From contig JALWGO010000190.1 of assembly GCA_027038805.1 (NCBI GenBank), positions 1 to 10,072 of the forward strand: a stretch of 10,072 nt of DNA, written 5' to 3'. The position numbers and the translations under genes are program-made. The notes under the pieces were generated by a model that saw only the letters and a list, made by a program, of their open reading frames with translations, made no database searches and was not told the DNA's origin. This DNA is from Thermoprotei archaeon (GTDB lineage Archaea; Thermoproteota; Thermoprotei_A; Sulfolobales; WANQ01). Of the stretch, positions 5,783 to 10,072 are shown one piece after another. The number at the start of each line of letters is the position of its first letter. Positions within the stretch are counted from its first letter, which is position 1.

Positions 5783-6886
5783 CTATAATATAACTCTGCC
5801 TTCCTCGTAAATAGAGGTATTAACCTCCTTAAACGGCAATATGATTACACGCCTAGCGATAAGGACTTCTTCATCTAATACTACTTCATCACCAATAATG
5901 CTTCCCTCCTCAAGCCTTGCCCATTTACCAATAAAGCATCTCTCACCAACAATACTGCTCCTTATAACAGCTGAGTTTTCAACCATAACGTTCTGGAAGA
6001 AAATACTCCCCTTTACGCGAACATTTTCTCCTATAATGGTTTCTCTTCCAAGGATGGTGTAAGGCCCTATCTTGGATCCTTTGCCAACCTTAACATTATC
6101 TGATATGAAGGACGGGTGCTCTATAATGGCATCGCTACTTATCTCAGCTTTATTGGATATATAGCCCTTTGGATGAAAGTATTTGAGGGCCTCAATGTTA
6201 GCTCTATAATAGTCTGCTGGAACCCCTATATCACTCCACAAGCCCTCATGGATAAAACCGTATACTTCTCCTTCAGCTACGAGTCTTGGTATAACGTGTT
6301 TAGCAAGCTTAGAGGGAGTCTTCTCTGGAATATAGTCTGTTACCTCGGGTTCAAAGACATATACGCCGGCATTTATCACGTTAGATGGTGCCTTCCCGGG
6401 TTCGGGTTTCTCGATGAAGCCCGTTATACGGTTCTCCTCATCTAATACTGCTACACCATATCTTGATGGGTCCTCTACTCTAGTTAAAACAACGGTAGCT
6501 AGCCCACCCTTCCTTTTATGGAAGTCAAAGAGCATCTTATAGTCAATGTTGCTAAAGATGTCTCCATAGACTACTAGGAATGTCTCATCCAATCCTACCT
6601 CTTCTTTAACGAGTTTTATCGGGCCAGCATCACCTAGAGGTCGGTGTTCTTCAACATATCTTATGTTTACTCCATAGTCTATTCCACTCCCATAACGCTC
6701 CTTAATTAGATGGGAGAGATATCTCAGAGATAACACGATATCTTCAAATCCCGAGTCTCTAAGACTATCTATTATCCAGTCAAGTAAGGGTTTATCGAGA
6801 ACCGGTAAGAGTGGTTTAGGTCTAGTGAGTGTAAGCGGGCGTAGTCTCGTAGCAAAGCCTCCTGCAAGTACGATTACTTTTACCAA
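5783..6886 (-). CDS. Sugar-1-phosphate nucleotidylyltransferase with left-handed beta-helix domain (mannose-1-phosphate guanylyltransferase-like)
   Basis: Enzymes of this kind join a nucleoside triphosphate to a sugar-1-phosphate, giving an NDP-sugar for glycans and releasing diphosphate. From TTG 6886 the product has 367 residues. The N-terminal nucleotidyltransferase fold shows VLAGGFATRLRPLT (6-19), PKPLLPV (23-29), a metal-binding YGD (107-109), FIEKPEPG (157-164), NAGVYVF (172-178) and WSDIGVPADYY (217-227). Residues about 240-350 form hexapeptide repeats of a left-handed beta helix (for example IGPYTILGRETIIGENV), as in GDP-mannose pyrophosphorylase-like and GlmU-like archaeal proteins. 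The nucleotide and sugar cannot be read from sequence. It is last in a three-gene minus-strand operon. TTG 6886 is chosen over TTG 6901 because GAGG lies 9 bases upstream and family members begin just before VLAGG. Confidence 0.88.
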   Translation of the reverse strand: MVKVIVLAGGFATRLRPLTLTRPKPLLPVLDKPLLDWIIDSLRDSGFEDIVLSLRYLSHLIKERYGSGIDYGVNIRYVEEHRPLGDAGPIKLVKEEVGLDETFLVVYGDIFSNIDYKMLFDFHKRKGGLATVVLTRVEDPSRYGVAVLDEENRITGFIEKPEPGKAPSNVINAGVYVFEPEVTDYIPEKTPSKLAKHVIPRLVAEGEVYGFIHEGLWSDIGVPADYYRANIEALKYFHPKGYISNKAEISSDAIIEHPSFISDNVKVGKGSKIGPYTILGRETIIGENVRVKGSIFFQNVMVENSAVIRSSIVGERCFIGKWARLEEGSIIGDEVVLDEEVLIARRVIILPFKEVNTSIYEEGRVIL

Positions 6887-6914
6887 ACCCGGCCGCCTCA
6901 ATACGATTCAGTTA

Positions 6915-7232
6915 TTATTCTAGTAGACTTACAAGAACATGTCTCTCTCTAAAAAACCTTACAATATCCCCTACAATCCTTACTAGTTTTCCGGGATTAG
7001 TTGAAGAAAACTCAACGATTATTCCGCGGGGTATACTCATGGGGCTTAGAGGCTGTGACCTCTCTATCCTAGGTATTATAACCTTGACCAATACGTCTTC
7101 AATATGCCATATCGCTGCTCCACCGATTTTCTCAACGCCCTCTATGGAAGCGTATAGTTCCTCGAGAACACCTCTAAGTTTTAACGGGTCCTCTGCTTCA
7201 ACAAGTACTCTTACACGGTAAAGAGAGGTCAA
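6915..7232 (-). CDS. Hypothetical protein, middle gene of the threonine ammonia-lyase operon
   Basis: I do not recognise this family. The 105-residue product has no membrane segment and no Cys. Its apparent pattern is strand-helix-strand, twice: YRVRVLVEAE, a helix around LKLRGVLEELYASIEG, VLVKVIIPRI, then GIIVEFSS, a helix around NPGKLVRIVGDIVRFFRE, and VLVSLL. That alternation resembles a ferredoxin-like or ACT-like small fold, but this is inference. The start is TTG 7232 with GGGGG 5 bases upstream, a weak ribosome site; no better start is seen nearby. It begins 19 bases after the lyase stop and ends shortly before the nucleotidylyltransferase, so all three are very probably co-transcribed. 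It might be a regulatory partner of either neighbour; nothing in the sequence decides this. Confidence 0.75.
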   Translation of the reverse strand: MTSLYRVRVLVEAEDPLKLRGVLEELYASIEGVEKIGGAAIWHIEDVLVKVIIPRIERSQPLSPMSIPRGIIVEFSSTNPGKLVRIVGDIVRFFRERHVLVSLLE

Positions 7233-7251
7233 GAAAACCCCCTGTTAACTG

Positions 7252-8484
7252 CTAGTATTCTAGTTCTACTTCGTATCCTATTCCTTCGAGTCTCCTTACA
7301 AGTCTCTCTAAACGCTCTATTTGCGGTACCTCTGCAATTATTGTGACTTCAGCCCATCCCGGCTCTAAGCGTGGATCGTATCTATCATGGCTTATCTCTA
7401 TAATGTTTAACCGTGCCTCCGCAAGATATTCTAGGAGAGTTCTAAGGGTTCCAGGTCTATCGGGTAGCTTTGTCCTCATAATGACTATGCGTTTCTGTCT
7501 AACGAGTTCTCTCATAACTATACGCGACAATAATGTAACGTCTATGTTTCCTCCACTAATAATTGTAGCAACCTTCTTGCCTTTAACATCTATTTTACCA
7601 CTTAACACTGCAGCTAGTCCTGCAGCACCTGCTCCTTCAGCTACGGTCTTACTTCTCTCTAAGAGCATTAGTATTGCGTGTGCTATTTCATCGTCTGTAA
7701 CAGTTACTATATCGTCTACGAGTTCTGAGACGATCTGATAGGTTAGTTTACCGGGCTTCTTAGTGACGAGTCCGTCAGCTATACTGGGCTTAGCTTGAAT
7801 CTCTACTATCCTACCAGCTTCTAGGGAGGCCTTCATTTTTGGAGCGCTTGCTGGTTCTACGCCTATTATCTTTACGTCGTCTCCGAGAGTATTCCTTATA
7901 ACAGAAGCTATCCCTGATATGAGTCCCCCGCCACCGATCTGTACTACTACGATATCTATGTCTTGTAGTTCTTCTAGGATTTCAACTGCAATGGATCCCT
8001 GACCCGCGATAATATCGGGGTCGTCGAAGGGGTGAATGAATACTGCTCCCGTTTCCTCAGCTATTTCGAGAGCCTTACGGTATGCGTCATCGTATACAGT
8101 TCCATACAAGACTACTTTTGCCCCATAACCCTGCGTCGCCTGTATCTTGCTTATAGGCGCGGTTTCCGGCATCACTATAGTTGATGGGATCCCGGCTGCT
8201 GTTGCCGCAAAGGCTACTCCTTGGGCATGGTTCCCAGCTGATGCAGCTACAACACCTTTCTTCTTCTGTTCTTCGGGTAACTTGTATATCTTATAATATG
8301 CGCCACGTACCTTGAAGGCCCCGGTTCGCTGAAGGTTCTCGAGCTTCATGTAGATTTTCCCGCCAGTCAGTTTGGAGAAGGTTCGAGAGAAGTCTAAGGG
8401 GGTCTTATGGACTACTTCTCTTAGAATACGGCTTGCATGTAGGGCTTCAACATATATGTTTGAAACAAGTTCTCTCGTATTCAT
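7252..8484 (-). CDS. ilvA: Threonine ammonia-lyase (threonine dehydratase) with C-terminal ACT domain
   Basis: This PLP enzyme converts L-threonine to 2-oxobutanoate and ammonia, the first step toward isoleucine or a catabolic entry. The product has 410 residues. The fold-type II PLP domain spans about 1-325: the Schiff-base Lys is K58 in TGAFKVRGA, the SAGNHAQGVA loop is at 82-91, the phosphate-binding GGGGL at 184-188, and SGGN at 310-313. Residues about 333-410 form an ACT domain (IVIMRTKLPDRPGTLRTLL start), a likely amino-acid sensor for allosteric control. This roughly 400-residue form is common in archaea and Gram-positive bacteria and differs from the long E. coli IlvA with its two C-terminal regulatory domains. 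No other ilv genes are adjacent, so a biosynthetic or catabolic role is not settled. ATG 8484 lacks a clear ribosome site and may be nearly leaderless. Confidence 0.95.
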   Translation of the reverse strand: MNTRELVSNIYVEALHASRILREVVHKTPLDFSRTFSKLTGGKIYMKLENLQRTGAFKVRGAYYKIYKLPEEQKKKGVVAASAGNHAQGVAFAATAAGIPSTIVMPETAPISKIQATQGYGAKVVLYGTVYDDAYRKALEIAEETGAVFIHPFDDPDIIAGQGSIAVEILEELQDIDIVVVQIGGGGLISGIASVIRNTLGDDVKIIGVEPASAPKMKASLEAGRIVEIQAKPSIADGLVTKKPGKLTYQIVSELVDDIVTVTDDEIAHAILMLLERSKTVAEGAGAAGLAAVLSGKIDVKGKKVATIISGGNIDVTLLSRIVMRELVRQKRIVIMRTKLPDRPGTLRTLLEYLAEARLNIIEISHDRYDPRLEPGWAEVTIIAEVPQIERLERLVRRLEGIGYEVELEY

Positions 8485-8501
8485 TTCAGTCTACGCCACG
8501 C

Positions 8502-8510
8502 TATATTATA
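8502..8510 (-). promoter_or_regulatory. TATA box of the threonine ammonia-lyase operon
   Basis: The minus strand reads TATAATATA. Its centre is about 22 bases from ATG 8484, so transcription may begin at or just before the start codon. This fits the lack of a ribosome site and suggests a leaderless or very short-leader mRNA for the first gene of the operon. Confidence 0.45.
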
Positions 8511-8518
8511 CTACTATA

Positions 8519-8530
8519 ACCTTAAATATC
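8519..8530 (+). promoter_or_regulatory. Possible TATA box for the His-tailed protein gene
   Basis: ACCTTAAATATC is TATA-like and predicts transcription from about 8550, leaving some 30 bases before ATG 8581. It adjoins the divergent TATA box at 8502-8510, so the two promoters lie nearly back to back. The ribosome site is weak (AAGGA at 8571-8575, 5 bases before the ATG). Confidence 0.35.
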
Positions 8531-8580
8531 CCCTAGATAATAGCCTTGAAGAGAATAAGGCTTCCGGGTTAAGGATACAA

Positions 8581-8925
8581 ATGTATACCCCAAGCAAGTT
8601 AAGGCATAGTATAACGGCATCATCTATAAGAGAAGTAGAAGCAGAGTTAATCGAGTTAAAAAACGATTTGAAACCAAACGATGAAGTCAGAATAGTATTA
8701 AAGGGTCCGAGAACATTAGAGATGATATCAATGCTACCAGAACTACTACGCCGACACGACTACGGACTAGTATGGGCAGAAGAAAACATAGAGGATACAA
8801 CGATAACAGCCTATGCTCGCTACAAGACGACTTCTCCAACGAAAATGAGGCTTAGGGAAGGACTAAGAAAACACAAACACGGCCACGATCACGATCATCA
8901 CATGCACGTACATGAGCACAAATAA
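8581..8925 (+). CDS. Small protein with histidine-rich C-terminal tail, possibly TusA/DUF2249-like
   Basis: The product has 114 residues and no membrane segment or Cys. The last 17 residues contain nine His alternating with Asp, Lys, Glu and Gly (HKHGHDHDHHMHVHEHK), a composition typical of Zn, Ni or Co binding tails. Residues about 20-85 form a compact alpha/beta stretch: a helix EVEAELIELKNDL, then LKPNDEVRIVLKG, a helix TLEMISMLPELLRRHDYG, then strands LVWAEEN and TTITAYARY. That order recalls the later half of TusA/SirA-like or DUF2249 proteins, but the catalytic CPxP cysteine is absent, so sulfur relay is unlikely as such. It is transcribed away from the lyase operon and its stop is 5 bases from that of a convergent zincin-like gene. 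The gene looks real; fold and function are inference. Confidence 0.75.
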   Translation: MYTPSKLRHSITASSIREVEAELIELKNDLKPNDEVRIVLKGPRTLEMISMLPELLRRHDYGLVWAEENIEDTTITAYARYKTTSPTKMRLREGLRKHKHGHDHDHHMHVHEHK

Positions 8926-8930
8926 TAGTC

Positions 8931-9344
8931 TCATAGTAGGCTACATAGCTCTTCAACGAGGCCCGCTTCTACTACCCTATTATAGAGTCTCCTAATATTC
9001 CAGCTCCTAAACAAGTTATTATGAGGTCTAAGACTACCACTAAAAGTAGACGGGATATGGAGTAGCTCGTGTATGAGTACCTTAATCTTACCCGTACAGT
9101 CTAGTCTAGAGAAATTCTCTTCGACAAGTTCTATCACGTAAAGTGGTGGAAGATTGAAGCCTACTTGGAAGGGTCTAGGTAACCCGTATATTCGCGCATA
9201 GGCTCTAGTCCTAGCTCTACGACTACGTACAACCCTAACATTGTTCTCTGAGACCTTATCTAACCCTATAGTCTTCGCAACTAATTCTACAGCTTTAGTA
9301 GCGCTCGGATCATAGGTTAGCTTAAGCCTAGCCAACAAGTCCAC
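8931..9344 (-). CDS. Predicted metallopeptidase (HELLH zincin-like, COG4900-type)
   Basis: The product has 137 residues with a compact zinc-site signature: HELLH at 92-96, followed by IPSTFSGSLRPH with a third His at 108. This HELLHIP.TFSG..RPH pattern matches a family of small archaeal predicted metallopeptidases (COG4900, related to phage-type metallopeptidases) that I recall; proteolysis has not been shown to my knowledge. The N-terminal 60 residues include a basic patch (VRSRRARTRAYARIYG) that may bind nucleic acid. There is no signal peptide, so it is probably cytosolic. The start is taken as GTG 9344; the TTG codons at 9338 and 9335 are alternatives and no ribosome site decides between them. 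It converges with the His-tailed gene and diverges from the Lrp gene. The family assignment is fairly sure; the substrate is unknown. Confidence 0.75.
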   Translation of the reverse strand: MDLLARLKLTYDPSATKAVELVAKTIGLDKVSENNVRVVRSRRARTRAYARIYGLPRPFQVGFNLPPLYVIELVEENFSRLDCTGKIKVLIHELLHIPSTFSGSLRPHNNLFRSWNIRRLYNRVVEAGLVEELCSLL

Positions 9345-9414
9345 CCAGGGCTAAGCGAGATGGCATCTAATCCCATTTTTCTCTCAAGCATTGTGTGGGG
9401 CTAAGAACTATTAG

Positions 9415-9423
9415 GCTTAAACC
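9415..9423 (-). promoter_or_regulatory. Possible TATA box for the metallopeptidase gene
   Basis: The minus strand reads GTTTAAGCC, a TATA-like element that would start transcription near 9394 and leave a leader of about 50 bases. An A-rich alternative (GAAAAATGG on the minus strand, about 9374-9382) would give a start very near GTG 9344. The choice is open. Confidence 0.25.
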
Positions 9424-9443
9424 CCCTTAATAATCAATATATG
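9424..9443 (+). promoter_or_regulatory. AT-rich promoter region of the Lrp-type gene
   Basis: Two overlapping TATA-like elements are seen, CTTAATAAT and AATATATGA. The first predicts transcription from about 9456, so that TTG 9455 could be leaderless; the second from about 9465, favouring TTG 9473. Confidence 0.35.
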
Positions 9444-9472
9444 AGAAATAAGACTTGTCTGGGAGACCGGGC

Positions 9473-9928
9473 TTGTCCTACTACATACTCGATGAAACAG
9501 ATAAGCAGATACTAAGGATATTATTAATAGATGCTCGAACACCATATAGTAGAATTGCCCGCATGCTCAATGTTAGCGAAGCAACCATATACTTAAGGGT
9601 TAGGCGTTTAAAGGAAAAAGGTATTCTGAGGGGTTTCTATGCTGACGTTGATGCATTTAAAGTAGGCTACAAGGTATTAGCGTTTACACTAATTAAAATA
9701 GATCCAAAGAAGTATAAAGAGGTCTTAGAGAAACTTAGGGAATTCAAGGAAATAGTAGAATTATATGAGGTCACTGGAGAATATATTGGATTGGCAAAGA
9801 TACGCACGAGAACACAGGAAGAATTGACAGAAGTAATAGACCGTATAGGAGGAGTTGATGGAGTATTAGCTACAAACACCTTATACGTGTTGAGAATGCT
9901 CAAAGAAGAGAGAAGGCTAAGCATCTAG
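9473..9928 (+). CDS. Lrp/AsnC family transcriptional regulator
   Basis: This is a DNA-binding regulator of the leucine-responsive/asparagine family. From TTG 9473 it has 151 residues, the usual length. The N-terminal AsnC-type helix-turn-helix spans about 6-50: LDETDKQILRILLIDARTPY, then SRIARMLNVSEATIYLRVRR with the recognition helix near 35-46. A hinge (GFYADVD) follows. Residues about 67-142 form the RAM ligand and oligomer domain, with the turn EVTGEYIGLAKIRTRT (99-114). Such proteins act as dimers to octamers and often respond to amino acids and repress their own gene. TTG 9473 is chosen because GGGAG (9461-9465) lies 7 bases upstream and family members start just before LDE.D; TTG 9455 would add six residues. 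Targets cannot be read from this window; the nearby lyase operon is only a possible one. Confidence 0.92.
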   Translation: MSYYILDETDKQILRILLIDARTPYSRIARMLNVSEATIYLRVRRLKEKGILRGFYADVDAFKVGYKVLAFTLIKIDPKKYKEVLEKLREFKEIVELYEVTGEYIGLAKIRTRTQEELTEVIDRIGGVDGVLATNTLYVLRMLKEERRLSI

Positions 9929-10006
9929 ACAACAACTAGTCATAGAAAGGGATCAGGGTGAGAGCTCTAGGGCATCCACTATTATTGACCCATGGTTTGC
10001 TATTCA

Positions 10007-10072
10007 TCATCTCCGTATAAGCTCTACTACGTGTTCAGCTATAGCTTTTGCCGGATCAACACCCGTAGCACG
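10007..10072 (-). CDS. C-terminal end of an unidentified gene (start outside window)
   Basis: On the minus strand one frame is open from the window edge to a TGA at 10007-10009, followed at once by a second TGA (10004-10006). The other two frames are closed within this stretch. The 21 visible residues are RATGVDPAKAIAEHVVELI plus two Arg, a helical, well-formed protein end of the kind seen in cytosolic enzymes. No family can be assigned from so little. The region 9929-10006 between this stop and the Lrp stop contains no clear terminator. Confidence 0.5.
   Translation of the reverse strand, partial: RATGVDPAKAIAEHVVELIRR

Noticed and set aside
6116..6445. 109-codon open frame on the plus strand inside the nucleotidylyltransferase
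   Set aside because: Antisense to a clearly conserved gene; the composition is that of a reverse-complement shadow and there is no promoter or ribosome site.
7343..7738. 131-codon plus-strand frame inside the threonine ammonia-lyase gene
   Set aside because: Antisense shadow of a strongly supported gene, low-complexity Ser/Thr/Ala content, no initiation signals.
1..10072. CRISPR array, insertion sequence, toxin-antitoxin or phage module
   Set aside because: No spaced direct repeats, transposase motifs, terminal inverted repeats or integrase were seen; the HELLH protein resembles phage-type metallopeptidases but no other phage gene is near.

Overview
The window reads as a piece of chromosome from a hyperthermophilic archaeon of the Thermoproteota (Crenarchaeota), most like the Desulfurococcales. 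This is inferred from gene content and signals, not from a marker gene. Genes are tightly packed, TATA-type promoters stand in the gaps, ribosome sites match GGAGGTGA, GTG and TTG starts are frequent, terminators are T-runs rather than bacterial hairpins, and several proteins (DUF1614 membrane protein, archaeal zincin, archaeal Lrp, CitG-like protein) look archaeal. No mobile element, CRISPR array, tRNA or rRNA is visible. The region looks like housekeeping DNA with a few poorly characterised small genes.

Layout. 1-857 (+): the C-terminal end of a rhomboid intramembrane protease, an 80-residue unknown protein whose start overlaps the rhomboid stop, and a separate 50-residue arginine-rich protein with its own promoter. 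891-1763 (-): a divergent CitG-like protein. It shares a roughly 200-base divergent promoter region with a DUF1614-type seven-helix membrane protein (1972-2709, +). 2823-5744 (+): an unusually long pyruvate, phosphate dikinase with all key catalytic residues, followed by a T-rich terminator. 8484 down to 5783 (-): a probable three-gene operon of threonine ammonia-lyase with a C-terminal ACT domain, a 105-residue unknown protein and a sugar-1-phosphate nucleotidylyltransferase with a left-handed beta-helix tail. 8581-8925 (+): a small protein ending in a histidine-rich metal-binding-like tail, divergent from the lyase. 8931-9344 (-): a HELLH metallopeptidase-like protein, convergent with the previous gene with 5 bases between stop codons. 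9473-9928 (+): an Lrp/AsnC regulator. 10007-10072 (-): the last 21 codons of another gene.

How it fits together. The dikinase links pyruvate and phosphoenolpyruvate (gluconeogenesis or reversible glycolysis). The lyase operon joins 2-oxobutanoate/isoleucine supply to nucleotide-sugar formation, with no obvious single pathway. The Lrp protein could sense amino acids, but no target site can be assigned.

No convincing new multi-gene system stands out. The items most worth following are the His-tailed protein beside the zincin-like gene, the degenerate CitG-like protein with a hairpin in its leader, the 50-residue arginine-rich protein, and the insertions in the dikinase.
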